NCBI RefSeq assembly: GCF_021130785.1
Contig: NC_060207.1
Span: 682,001-746,000, forward strand
DNA length: 64,000 nt
Reading direction: 5' to 3'
Source: Homalodisca vitripennis
Taxonomy: Eukaryota > Arthropoda > Insecta > Hemiptera > Cicadellidae
Both the position numbers and the translations under genes were made by a program. Below the pieces are notes generated by a model. It was given only the letters and a program-made list of their open reading frames with translations, did not search any database and had not been told where the DNA came from. This document shows, piece after piece, positions 11,228-24,240 of this stretch (position 1 is the stretch's first letter; each line of letters opens with the position of its first letter).

Positions 11228-14200
11228 GGTATAGGCACCCACAGCCCACAATCGTTGCGGAGTAGCACATGGAGTCGTGCTTTGGTCTCATCATTTCGGC
11301 CACACCAGCGACACAGACGGTCACCCGCACCCACAGCCCGCAATTGTTGAGGGGTAGCACATGGAGTCGTGCCTTATTCTCATCATGGCGGCCACACCAG
11401 CGACACGGACGGTCACCCCCACCCACAGCCAGCAATCGTTGAGGAGTAGCACATGGAGTCGTGCCTTGTTCTCATCATGGCGGCCACACCAGTGACACGG
11501 CCGGTCACAGGCACCCACAGCCAGCAATCTTTGAGGGGTAGCACATGGAGTCGTGCCTTTTCTCATCATGGCGGCCACACCAGCGACACGGACGGTCACC
11601 CCCACCCACAGCCAGCAGTCGTTGAGGGGTAGCACATGGAGTCGTGCCTTGTTCTCATCATGGCGGCCACACCAGCGACACGGCCGGTCACCCGCACCCA
11701 CAGCCAGCAATCGTTGAGGGGTAGTACATGGAGTCATGTCTTGTTCTCATCATGGCGGCCACACCAGCGACACGGACGGTCACCCGCACCCACAGCCCGC
11801 AATCGTTGAGGGGTAGCACAAGAAGTCGTGCCTTGGTCTCATCACGGCGGCCACACCAGCGACACGGACGGTCACCCGCACCCACAGCCCGCAATCGTTG
11901 AGGGGTAGCACAAGAAGTCGTGCCTTGTTCTCATCATGGCGGCCACACCAGCGACACGGACGGTCACCCGCACCCACAGCCCGCAATCGTTGAGGGGTAG
12001 CACAAGGAGTCGTGCCTTGTTCTCATCATGGCGGCCACAGCGGAGACACGGCCGGTCACCCGCACCCACAGCCCGCAATCGTTGAGGGTTAGCACATGGA
12101 GTCGTGCCTTGTTCTCATCATGGCGGCCACAGCGGAGACACGGCCGGTCACCCGCACCCACAGCCCGCAATCGTTGAGGGGTAGCACATGGAGTCGTGCC
12201 TTGTTCTCATCATGGCGGCCACAGCGGAGACACGGCCGGTCACCCGCACCCACAGCCCGCAATCGTTGAGGGGTAGCACATGGAGTCGTGCCTTGTTCTC
12301 ATCATGGCGGCCACAGCGGAGACACGGCCGGTCACCCGCACCCACAGCCCGCAATCGTTGAGGGTTAGCACAAGAAGTCGTACCTTGTTCTCATCATGGC
12401 GGCCACAGCGGAGACACGGCCGGTCACCCGCACCCACAGCCCGCAATCGTTGAGGGTTAGCACAAGAAGTCGTGCCTTGTTCTCATCATGGCGACCACAG
12501 CGGAGACACGGCCGGTCACCCGCACCCACAGCCCGCAATCGTTGAGGGTTAGCACAAGAAGTCGTGCCTTGTTCTCATCATGGCGGCCACACCAGCGACA
12601 CGGACGGTCACCCGCACCCACAGCCCGCAATCGTTGAGGGGTAGCACATGGAGTCGTGCCTTGTTCTCATCATGGCGGCCACAGCGGAGACACGGCCGGT
12701 CACCCGCACCCACAGCCCGCAATCGTTGAGGGGTAGCACATGGAGTCGTGCCTTGTTCTCATCATGGCGGCCACAGCGGAGACACGGACGGTCACCCGCA
12801 CCCACAGCCCGCAATCGTTGAGGGGTAGCACAAGAAGTCGTGCCTTGTTCTCATCATGGCGGCCACAGCGGAGACACGGCCGGTCACCCGCACCCACAGC
12901 CCGCAATCGTTGAGGGTTAGCACAAGAAGTCGTGCCTTGTTCTCATCATGGCGGCCACAGCGGAGACACGGCCGGTCACCCGCACCCACAGCCCGCAATC
13001 GTTGAGGGTTAGCACAAGAAGTCGTGCCTTGTTCTCATCATGGCGGCCACAGCGGAGACACGGCCGGTCACCCGCACCCACAGCCCGCAATCGTTGAGGG
13101 GTAGCACATGGAGTCGTGCCTTGTTCTCATCATGGCGGCCACACCAGCGACACGGACGGTCACCCGCACCCACAGCCCGCAATCGTTGAGGGGTAGCACA
13201 TGGAGTCGTGCCTTGTTCTCATCATGGCGGCCACAGCGGAGACACGGCCGGTCACCCGCACCCACAGCCCGCAATCGTTGAGGGGTAGCACATGGAGTCG
13301 TGCCTTGTTCTCATCATGGAGGCCACAGCGGAGACACGGCCGGTCACCCGCACCCACAGCCCGCAATCGTTGAGGGGTAGCACATAAAGTGGTGCCTTGT
13401 TCTCATCATGGCGGCCACAACGGAGACACGGCCGGTCACAGGCACCCACAGCCAGCAATCTTTGAGGGGTAGCACATGGAGTCGTGCCTTGTTCTCATCA
13501 TGGCGGCCACACCAGCGACACGGACGGTCACCCGCACCCACAGCCCGCAATCGTTGAGGGGTAGCACATGGAGTCGTGCCTTGTTCTCATCATGGCGGCC
13601 ACACCAGCGACACGGCCGGTCACCCGCACCCACAGCCCGCAATCGTTGAGGGGTAGCACATGGAGTCGTGCCTTGTTCTCATCATGGCGGCCACAGCGGA
13701 GACACGGCCGGTCACCCGCACCCACAGCCCGCAATCGTTGAGGGGTAGCACATGGAGTCGTGCCTTGTTCTCATCATGGCGGCCACAACGGAGACACGGC
13801 CGGTCACCCGCACCCACAGCCCGCAATCGTTGAGGGGTTAGCACATGGAGTCGTGCCTTGTTCTCATCATGGCGGCCACAGCGGAGACACGGACGGTCAC
13901 CCGCACCCACAGCCCGCAATCGTTGAGGGGTAGCACATGGAGTCGTGCCTTGTTCTCATCATGGCGGCCACACCAGCGACACGGACGGTCACCCGCACCC
14001 ACAGCCCGCAATCGTTGAGGGGTAGCACATGGAGTCGTGCCTTGTTCTCATCATGGCGGCCACAGCGGAGACACGGCCGGTCACCCGCACCCACAGCCCG
14101 CAATCGTTGAGGGTTAGCACAAGAAGTCGTGCCTTGTTCTTATCATGGCGGCCACACCAGCGACACGGACGGTCACACCGCACCCACAGCCCGCAATCGT

Positions 14201-17200
14201 TGAGGGTTAGCACAAGAAGTCGTACCTTGTTCTCATCATGGCGACCACAGCGGAGACACGGCCGGTCACCCGCACCCACAGCCCGCAATCGTTGAGGGTT
14301 AGCACAAGAAGTCGTGCCTTGTTCTCATCATGGCGGCCACACCAGCGACACGGACGGTCACACCCACCCACAGCCCGCAATCGTTGAGGGGTAGCACATG
14401 GAGTCGTGCCTTGTTCTCATCATGGCGGCCACAGCGGAGACACGGCCGGTCACCCGCACCCACAGCCCGCAATCGTTGAGGGGTAGCACATGGAGTCGTG
14501 CCTTGTTCTCATCATGGCGGCCACACCAGCGACACGGACGGTCACCCGCACCCACAGCCCGCAATCGTTGAGGGGTAGCACATGGAGTCGTGCCTTGTTC
14601 TCATCATGGCGGCCACAGCGGAGACACGGCCGGTCACCCGCACCCACAGCCCGCAATCGTTGAGGGGTAGCACATGGAGTCGTGCCTTGTTCTCATCATG
14701 GCGGCCACAACGGAGACACGGCCGGTCACCCGCACCCACAGCCCGCAATCGTTGAGGGGTAGCACATGGAGTCGTGCCTTGTTCTCATCATGGCGGCCAC
14801 ACCAGCGACACGGACGGTCACCCCCACCCACAGCCAGCAATCGTTGAGGGGTAGCACATGGAGTCGTGCCTTGTTCTCATCATGGCGGCCACACCAGCGA
14901 CACGGGCCGGTCACCCGCACCCACAGCCAGCAATCGTTGAGGGGTAGTACATGGAGTCATGTCTTGTTCTCATCATGGCGGCCACACCAGCGACACGGAC
15001 GGTCACCCGCACCCACACCCCGCAATCGTTGAGGGGTAGCACATGGAGTCGTGCCTTGTTCTCATCATGGAGGCCACAGCGGAGACACGGCCGGTCACCC
15101 GCACCCACAGCCCGCAATCGTTGAGGGGTAGCACATGGAGTCGTGCCTTGTTCTCATCATGGCGGCCACAACGGAGACACGGCCGGTCACAGGCACCCAC
15201 AGCCCGCAATCTTTGATGGGTTAGCACATGGAGTCGTGCCTTGTTTCTCATCATGGCGGCCACACCACGACACGGACGGTCACCCCACACCCACAGCCCA
15301 GCAATCGTTGAGGGGTAGCACATGGAGTCGTGCCTTGTTCTCATCATGGCGGCCACACCAGCGACACGGAAGGTCACCGCAACCCACAGCCACGCAATCG
15401 TTGAGGGGTAGTACATGGAGTCATGTCCTTGTTCTCATCATGGCGGCCACACCAGCGACACGGACGGTCACCCGCACCACACACCGCAATCGTTGAGGGG
15501 TAGCACATGGAGTCGTGCCTTGTTCTCATCATGGCGGCCACAGCGGAGACACGGCCGGTCACCCGCACCCACAGCCCGCAATCGATGAGGGTTAGCACAT
15601 GGAGTCGTGCCTTGTTCTCATCATGGCGGCCACAAGCGGAGACACGGCCGGTCACCCGCACCCACAGCCCGCAATCGTTGAGGGGTTAGCACATGGAGTC
15701 GTGCCTTGTTCTCATCATGGCGACCACAGCGGAGATACGGCCGGTCACCCGCACCCACAGCCCGCAATCGTTGAGGGTTAGCACAAGAAGTCGTGCCTTG
15801 GTCTTATCATGGCGGCCACACCAGCGACACGGACGGTCACACCCACCCACAGCCGCAATCGTTGAGGGTTAGCACAAGAAGTCGTACTTGTTCTTCATGG
15901 CGGCCACCAGCGAGACACGGCCGGTCACACCCCACCCACAGCCCGCAATCGTTGAGGGGTTAGCACAAGAAGTCGTGCCTTGTTCTCATCATGGCGGCCA
16001 CACCAGCGACACGGACGGTCACACCCACTCACAGCCCGCAATCGTTGAGGGGTAGCACATGGAGTCGTGCCTTGTTCTCATCATGGCGGCCACAGCGGAG
16101 AGACACGGCCGGTGACCCGCACCCACAGCCCGCAATCGTTGAGGGGTAGCACATGGAGTCGTGCCTTGTTCTCATCATGACGGCCACACAGCGGAGATAC
16201 GGCCGTTCACCGCACCCACAGCCCGCAATCGTCGTTGAGGGTTAGCACAAGAAGTCGTGCCTTGGTCTTATCACGGCGGCCACACAGCGGAGACACGGAA
16301 GGTCACAGGCACCCACAGCCCGCAATCGTTGAGGGGTTAGCACATGGAGTCGTGCCTTGTTCTCATCATGGCGGCACCACAGCGGAGACACGGCCGGTCA
16401 CACCCCACCCACAGCCAGCAATCGTTTTGAGGGGTTAGCACATGGAGAATTCGTGCCTTGTTCTCATCAATGGCGGCCACACCAGCGACCCGGACGGTCA
16501 CACCCACTCACAGCCCAGCAATCGTTGAGGGGTAGCACATGGAGTCATGCCTTGTTCTCATCATGGCGGCCACAGCAGAGACACGGGCCGGTCACCCGCA
16601 CCCACACCCCGCAATCGTTGAGGGGTAGCACATGGAGTCGTGCCTTGTTCTCATCATGGAGGCCACAGCGGAGACACGGCCGGACCACTCGCACCCACAG
16701 CCCCGCAATCGTTTAGGGGTAGCACATGGAGTCGTGCCTTGTTCTCATCATGGAGGCCACAGCGGAGACACGGCCGGTCACCCGCACCCACAGCCCGCAA
16801 TCGTTGAGGGGTAGCACATAAAGTGGTGCCTTGTTCTCATCATGGCGGCCACAACGGAGACACGGGCCGGTCACAGGCACCCACAGCCAGCAATCTTTGA
16901 TGGTAGCACATGGAGTCGTGCCTTGTTCTCATCATGGCGGCCACACCAGCGACACGGACGGTCACCCGCAACCACACACCACGCAATCGTTGAGGGGTAG
17001 CACATGGAGTCGTGCCTTGTTCTCATCATGGAGGCCACACAGCGGTGACACGGCCGGTCACCCGCACCCACACCCCGCAATCGTTGAGGGTAGCACATGG
17101 AGTCGTGCCTTGTTCTCATCATGGCGGCCACAGCGGAGACACAGCCGGTCACTCGCACCCACAGCCCGCAATCGTTGAGGGGTAGCACATGGAGTCGTGC

Positions 17201-18960
17201 CTTGTTCTCATCATGGCGGCTACAACGGAGACACGGCCGGTTGACCCGCACCCACAGCCCGCATTCGTTGAGGGGTAGCACATGGAGTCGTGCCTTGTTC
17301 TCATCATGGCGGCCACACCAACGACACGGACGGTCACCCACACCCACAGCCGCAAATCGTTGAGGGGTAGCACATGGAGTCGTGCCTTGTTCTCATCATG
17401 GCGGCCACACCAGCGACACGGAAGGTCACCCCGCAACCACAGCACGCAATCGTTGAGGGGTAGCACATGGAGTCGTGCCTTGTTCTCATCATGGACGGCC
17501 ACAGCGCGACGATACGGCCGGTCACCCGCACCCACAGCCCAGCAATCGTTGAGGGTTAGCACATGGAGTCATGTGCCTTGGTTCTCATCACGGCGGCCAC
17601 ACCAGCGACACGGACGGTCACCCGCACCCACACCCCGCAATCGTTGAGGGGTAGCACAAGAAGTCGTGCCTTGTTCTCATCATGGCGGCCACGGCGGAGA
17701 CACGGCGGTCACCCGCAACCCACAGCCCGCAATCGTTGAGGGTAGCACAATGAAGTCGTGCCTTGTTCTCATCATGGCGGGCTCCACGGCGGAGACACGG
17801 CCGGTCACCCGCAACCTACAGCCCGCAATCGTTGAGGGGTTAGCACAAGGAGTCGTGCCTTGGTCTCATCATGGCGGCCACGGCGGAGACACGGCCGGTC
17901 ACCCGCAACCCACAGCCCGCAATCGTTGAGGGTTAGCACAAGGAGTCGTGCCTTGGTCTCATCACGGCGGCCACACCAGCGACACAGACGGTCACCCGCA
18001 CCCACAGCCCGCAATTGTTGAGGGGTAGCACATGGAGTCGTGCCTTGTTCTCATCATGGCGGCCACAGCGGAGACTCGGCCGGTCACCCGCACCCACAAC
18101 CCGCAATCGTTGAGGGGTAGCACATGGAGTCGTGCCTTGTTCTCATCATGGCGGCCACAGCGGAGACACGGCCGGTCACCCGCACCCACAGCCCGCAATC
18201 GTTGAGGGTTAGCACAAGAAGTCGTACCTTGTTCTCATCATGGCGGCCACAGCGGAGACACGGCCGGTCACCCGTACCCACAGCCCGCAATCGTTGAGGG
18301 TTAGCACAAGAAGTCGTACCTTGTTCTCATCATGGCGACCACAGCGGAGACACGGCCGGTCACCCGCACCCACAGCCCGCAATCGTTGAGGGTTAGCACA
18401 AGAAGTCGTACCTTGTTCTCATCATGGCGACCACAGCGGAGACACGGCCGGTCACCCGCACCCACAGCCCGCAATCGTTGAGGGTTAGCACAAGAAGTCG
18501 TGCCTTGTTCTCATCATGGCGGCCACACCAGCGACACGGACGGTCACACCCACCCACAGCCCGCAATCGTTGAGGGGTAGCACATGGAGTCGTGCCTTGT
18601 TCTCATCATGGCGGCCACACCAGCGACACGGACGGTCACACCCACCCACAGCCCGCAATCGTTGAGGGGTAGCACATGGAGTCGTGCCTTGTTCTCATCA
18701 TGGCGGCCACAGCGGAGACACGGCCGGTCACCCGCACCCACAGCCCGCAATCGTTGAGGGGTTAGCACATGGAGTCGTGCCTTGTTCTCATCATGACGGC
18801 CACAGCGGAGATACGGCCGGTCACCCGCACCCACAGCCCGCAATCGTTGAGGGTTAGCACAAGAAGTCGTGCCTTGGTCTCATCACGGCGGCCACACCAG
18901 CGACACGGACGTTCACCCGCACCCGCAGCCTGCAATCGTTGAGGGGTAGCACATGGAGTA
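11228..18960. repeat. Large 92-bp minisatellite array, about 84 units
   Basis: The unit runs from GTAGCACATGGAGTCGTGCC through CTCATCATGGCGGCCACA to CCGCAATCGTTGAGGG. It is about 64% G+C and rich in CpG, in strong contrast to the AT-rich flanks. Two main variants differ in the middle: CCAGCGACACGGACGG and GCGGAGACACGGCCGG. Finer variants (TTAGCACAAGAAG, CACATAAAGTGG, CACAGGCACCCACAGCCAGCAATC) recur in the same order at several places, showing higher-order copying; for example 13310-13530 resembles 16660-16910. Because 92 is not a multiple of three, the frame changes at each unit and every frame meets stops. The many 68-codon frames are artefacts. There are no spacers, so it is not a CRISPR array. 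Confidence 0.97.
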
Positions 18961-19588
18961 CGCCTTTTTTTCACAGGGCGCGTGCGGGAAAAGTGTTTGA
19001 CAGTTGTGTCAAGTTTTGATTTTGCAGTCGTCCATTTTTATCTTCTATCACCATTAATTTTTCGCCCAATAAAAAAAAGAAAAAATTCAATTTTACAAAC
19101 ATTACACTATTTTCAGCTTAATCATTATATATAAAATTGTGAGCAGTAAACGACATTTGAGAACAATAAACAATACACTATATGTTTGCCATAACAATTT
19201 TAATAAACTAAGTAAACTAATAACTATGAACTAGGATGATCTATAGCTGTAAATTAACTATGAAAAATGCCAATAAAAGTAAAATTTACAGTAACATTAA
19301 TGTAATAATAACAAGTTAATCGTTTTATACATTTTGAGGCAGAAAAGACATACAACAATAAAATGAACTATCAATAATTAACAATAAAACAACAATAACA
19401 TTTAAATAATAACAATAATTTCATTATTTTTGTAAACTATGAAGTAGGAAAGGCCTATAACAAGAAATAAACTATGAAGAATTTACAAATAAAATAATAT
19501 AACAAAAGCAATGTAACAAATAAACATTATAAATTAAAAACAGTATAAATAAAAATAAACTAAAATAATGACAATGACTTCCCATCAG

Positions 19589-19632
<44 letters not shown>

Positions 19633-20863
19633 CCCGTATTTTGACGGTACCAAATTTCTTGTTTTGAAATGTAATTCGTCAATATTTGTAAAACATTTAT
19701 TAATATTTCATATACAAAGGCAAAATTGTAACAGTATATTGATATTTTTTATCATTACACATTACGTTCTGAATACTAAACATGAATAATTGAGATACTA
19801 TTCACTTATAAGAATTATTTATATTTCTATACATATAACAATGTACGTTACAGAACCAATACAAAGCATATAGACTTACTTTTATAAAAATGAACTGTAA
19901 AACTTGTCCAATTGCTAGGCTATACATAACTATTAAATGTACGCAATAAACTTCAAAATTTATATAAATAATTATTATAAATAAATTTACTTTTATGAAA
20001 TAAAGCAAAACGTTTTAAATACTTGTTACTTTTTTAAGAATATTACACATTCTTATCACTTTATACTACTATACATGTAACATTTGTCTATATAATTGTG
20101 CAATATACGTAATACCATTATGAATCACCATACATAATGCGAAAAAAGAATGTAATTTACTTCCTAACACCAAAACAATAAAAAAAACTCCCTAATTTTA
20201 CAACATGCTGAATAATTCTTAGTAAGTTCATGTACATTATATGACCAATTTCTACAAATAATTATTCTATACACAAAATACATGTATTAAGTGCCATTCA
20301 TTACGCTAAAAAAAGCAAATACTTTCATTTCAAAATAATATAACATGTATAAAGTTGGCAATTTCAATAGAATACGGTTCATTTACACCAAATTACGGTA
20401 TAAAAAATGTTAAATGTCTATACAAAACTCTACAATACATGTTATAACTTTCCAAATTCATACAGAAAACTTTTATAAATACATTTAATGTTTTTAAATA
20501 AAGCAAAATATTTCAAAAATTTGTTACTTTTCTAATAATACTCCTTATTCTTACCAATTTATGACACTGTACATGTTACATTCCTTAATATAATTAGCCA
20601 ATATACGTAATAATCTTTAATTTCTTTAAAACACTTTACAATACACATTATAAACTTTCAAATTTACACACATACTTGTTATAAAATCGTCCACTTTTAT
20701 TAAAATAAACAAAATATTTAAAAAATTTGTTACTTTTTAGTAAGAATACCACTCCCTCTTACCAATTTATAGGTACTATAGGCAAGTTCGCACTATATTC
20801 TTAACCTTAAAATAACAAACTAAATAAGTTTTTGCTAATGATGTACGCTCTATATTATAAAGA
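18961..20863. other. Very AT-rich non-coding stretch
   Basis: About 1.9 kb of A/T-rich sequence with no supported gene. It contains an (AT)n microsatellite at 19590-19629 and weakly repeated phrases such as TTTGTTACTTTT and ATATACGTAATA. Confidence 0.6.
19590..19629. repeat. (AT)n microsatellite
   Basis: About 20 uninterrupted TA dinucleotides. Confidence 0.95.
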
Positions 20864-21403
20864 ACCTCAGCCTACCGGACTCGGTAGTTTGTTAATAGCA
20901 TTCAAGTACGCTGTATTGCACCATTGACCTCGGCCTGCCGGCCTCGGTAGCTCGTTAATAGTAGTCACGTACGCCCTATTGCATCAGTGACCTCCGCTTG
21001 TTGGCCTCGGAAGCTTGTTAGCAGTCACGAACGCCCTATTGCACCAATAACCTCGGCCTGCCGGCCTCGGAAGCTTGTTAATAGTCACGTACGTCCTATT
21101 GCACTATTGACCTCGGCCTGCCGGCCTCGGTAGCTTGTTAATAGTAGTCACGTACGCCCTATTGCATCAGTGACCTCGGCCTGCCGGCCTCGGAAGCTTG
21201 TTAATAGTCACGTACGCCCTTTTGCACCAACGGCCTCGGTAGCTAGTTGGTATTAGTCACGTACGCCCTATTGAATCAATGAATTCGGGCTAACGGCCTC
21301 AGAAGCTTTTTTGTGATCACGTACACCATATTGCAGCATTGCCCTCGGCCCGACGGCCTCGTAAGCTTGTTTGAAGTCACGTACACCGTATTGCACCATT
21401 GAC
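20864..21403. repeat. GC-rich tandem array, 52-66-bp unit, about nine copies
   Basis: Units share CCTCGGCCTGCCGGCCTCGG, then TAGC or AAGC, TTGTTAATAG, GTCACGTACGCCCTATTGCA and a short variable end. The last copies are more diverged, and the array passes without a gap into the 270-bp satellite. A single copy of the same unit lies at 35150-35225. The first 20 bases of the unit are close to a palindrome (CCTCGGCC and GGCCTCGG around TGCC). Confidence 0.9.
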
Positions 21404-23420
21404 CAAGGTCTCTCATTGCCTGAAATTGTCAAAAGTGGCAACTTTTATGATCGGAATGCTAATTATAAATTTTTTACAATTTTTTGACACCAAAAAACCG
21501 TAGTCACCTATTACGCATTTCAGTCCAGTTTGGACACCTAAATCCAAACGGATCTCCTGAACCTGGTATAGTAGCGAAAAGCAAAAAAATGGTATCTTTG
21601 TCCATTACCTGGGCTGATTAAAGGATTCCAGGAAAAAAAACCTAAAAATTTTTTAAACGCCCAAAATCGATTTTTTTTTGGACCTTCGGTCCCCGATATT
21701 CTTAAAAGTGGCCTTTTTTCCGACTGGAATCTCATTTTCAAATTTTTTTTACGATTTTTAAGCCCAAAAAGTACGGCTCATTACACGTTTTCCTCCATTT
21801 TGGACATTCGTACCCCCACCCCCACCCCTTGGTTGGGCGGAAATCCGAAACAATGTCATTTTTGTTCACTAACTGGACCATTAAAGAGGTACCATTGAAG
21901 ATAACCCGGAAAAATACGCTATTAACCAAAATCGCCTTTTTCTGGACCTTATGTCCGGGTAATCTTTAAAACCGGCAATTTCTCCACGGCAATCTTATTT
22001 CCTGATTTTTTTTAAGATTTTTAAACAGAAAAAGTATTGCTCAACATTTACCCGTTAGCCTCCAGTTTGGACACCCAGATTCGCACCCCCACCCTCACCC
22101 CATGGTTGAGCGGAAATCCAAAAAAATGGCATTTTCGTACATCAACTCTTCCATTAAAGACGTTCCAGTGAAAAAACCCCGAAAAAATACGTTAATAACG
22201 AAAATCGTCTTTTTCTGGACCTTAGGTCCGGGTAGTGTTTAAAACCCGTACTTTCTCAACGTAAATCCTATTATCTATTTTGACGATTTTTAAGCCCACA
22301 AAGGACGACTCAAGTGGTATAAGTTAGCCTCCAGTTTGGACACCCGATTTCGCACCCCCACCCCCACCCTATGGTTGGGCGGAAATAAAAAAAATGGCGT
22401 TTTTGTACATCAACTCGTCCAATGAAGAGGTCGCAGTGAAAAAACCCCGAAAAAATACACCAATAACGAAAACCGCCTTTTTCTGGACCTTAGGTCCGGG
22501 TAGTTTATCAAACCGGCGATTTCTCCACGGCAATCCTATTTTCTAATTTTTTGACGATTTTTAAGCCCAAAAAGGACCGCTCAAGTATTATAATTTAGCC
22601 TCCAGTTTGGACACCCGATTTCGCACCCCCACCCCCACCCCTTGGTTGGGCGGAAATCCAAAAAAAAGGCTTTTTTGTACATCAACTCCTCCATTAAAGG
22701 GGTTCCAGTGAAAAAACCCCGAAAAAATACGTTAATAACGAAAATCGTCTTTTTCTGGATCTTAGGTCCGGGTAGTGTTTAAAACCCGTACTTTCTCAAC
22801 GTAAATCCTATTATCTATTTTGACGATTTTTAAGCCCACAAAGGACGACTCAAGTGGTATAAGTTAGCTTCCAGTTTGGACACCCGATTTCGCACCCCCA
22901 CCCCCACCCCATGGTTGGGCGGAAATAAAAAAATGGCGTTTTTGTACATCAACTCGGCCAATGAAGAGGTCGCAGTGAAAAAACCCCGAAAAAATACACC
23001 AATAACGAAAACCGCCTTTTTCTGGACCTTAGGTCCGAGTAGTTTATCAAACCGGCGATTTCTCCACGGCAATCCTATTTTCTAATTTTTTGACGATTTT
23101 TAAGCCCAAAAAGGACCGCTCAAGTATTATAATTTAGCCTCCAGTTTGGACACCCGATTTCGCACCCCCACCCCCACCCCTTGGTTGGGCGGAAATCCAA
23201 AAAAATGGCTTTTTTGTACATCAACTCCTCCATTAAAGGGGTTCCAGTGAAAAAAAACCCGGAAAAATACGTTAATAACGAAAATCGTCTTCTTCTGGAC
23301 CTTAGGTCCAGGTAGTTTTAAAAACCCGCAATTTCTCCACGGCAATCCTAATGTTTGCGCCCTAGCCATGACATAAGCCCAAAAAACCCGGGCCACCTAA
23401 CTTCACCTGGGCCACAGTTT
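21404..23420. repeat. Satellite array, unit about 270 bp, about seven copies
   Basis: Each unit holds the blocks CTCCAGTTTGGACACCCGAT, a C-rich run (CACCCCCACCCCCACCCC), GGTTGGGCGGAAAT, TTTGTACATCAACTC, CCGAAAAAATAC and TTTTCTGGACCTTAGGTCCG. The C-rich run recurs near 21812, 22085, 22353, 22625, 22894 and 23164. Units at about 22207-22470 and 22750-23010 are nearly identical to each other and differ from those between them, giving a 540-bp two-unit higher-order period. No coding sense. Confidence 0.9.
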
Positions 23421-24240
23421 GGACACCCTTTCTGAAACGCCCCCCCCTCCCCCCTATCACTTTGAACAATGGCTCATGCCACTTTTTGTCGCTCACTCCC
23501 GACGTAGAACAATGTCCGGAAAGAAAATTTTCCGCAACACTTACCACGGCCGAGATCCGCAAACTCGTGGCCGCCATTTTGAATTGGGACCACCTACGGC
23601 ATTTCTGTAAACGGCGTTCACCTCGCACTCCCAAGAGCCATCACATGAACCCTTCACTTTGGAAAAAACTCCAGCCGTTTAGAATCGCTGAAAATTATCC
23701 ATTTTCAATCGTCCATGGTCAGCACCCCAGACAAACGACAAACAGCGCATGGCAAATTTTAGGCTCAGACCTCTCCGGTGGACCATGTCCAGTGGAAAAA
23801 CCCTACCCCGCACTCATCACCTCTCCCACACGAGGGGCTCGTGACGCCATATTGAATAGCTCACAAAGTGGGGGGCTGGCGACACGTACCCCGCGGCAAA
23901 CCTAGGATGTCCCATATGGAGCACCGATCCCCCCCATTTTGGCTTCGGCGCTCTTACTGTCTGGGCTCCAGTCTGAAAGGGCCATTTTTGACCCCCCTCC
24001 CCCCCGCATCTGACCAAACGTCCAAGAGTCGATTGTTCATATGGGCTGTGCCTACTACGACGCCCGTTGGTCAAAACCCGTTTTAAAATCGTTTCTATAC
24101 AAGGAACCACCAGAGAGTGCAGTTGGCGGCGACCAATAGAATGGACTGGCCTGCGCGACGTTGCCACACAACTGCCGCTGCCGCCCGGCACGGCTGGCGC
24201 ATTGTGGCTGATAAACTGCTGCGCTATCACAACTAACACT
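23421..24240. repeat. Diverged edge of the 270-bp satellite and GC-richer sequence
   Basis: The blocks CAGTTTGGACACC followed by a C-rich run (23413-23457), and later CTCCAGTCTGAAAGG followed by another C-rich run (23969-24006), look like decayed satellite units. Open frames of 147 and 140 codons on opposite strands resemble no protein family and are probably by-products of the GC-rich composition. Confidence 0.45.
24085..24200 (-). repeat. Inverted homologue of 25360-25485
   Basis: The reverse complement of this stretch contains GGCAACGTCGCGCAG, then AACTGCACTCTCTGGTGGTT and TTGTATAG. The plus strand at 25384-25480 has GGCAACGTCGCTCAG, AACTGCACTCTCTTGTGGTT and TTGTATAG in the same order. 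It may be the 5' leader of a LINE family, because the second copy sits just before a LINE ORF1 remnant. Confidence 0.55.

Noticed and set aside
11228..18960. CRISPR array
   Set aside because: The units follow each other head to tail without unique spacers, the unit is 92 bp, and the surroundings are animal DNA with no cas genes.
11172..18974. Dozens of 68-codon open frames (MRAVGAGDRPCLRCGRHDEN type) on the minus strand, and similar ones on the plus strand
   Set aside because: The 92-bp unit is not a multiple of three, so each frame hits a stop within about two units and the same peptide reappears every 92 bp. They are by-products of the repeat.
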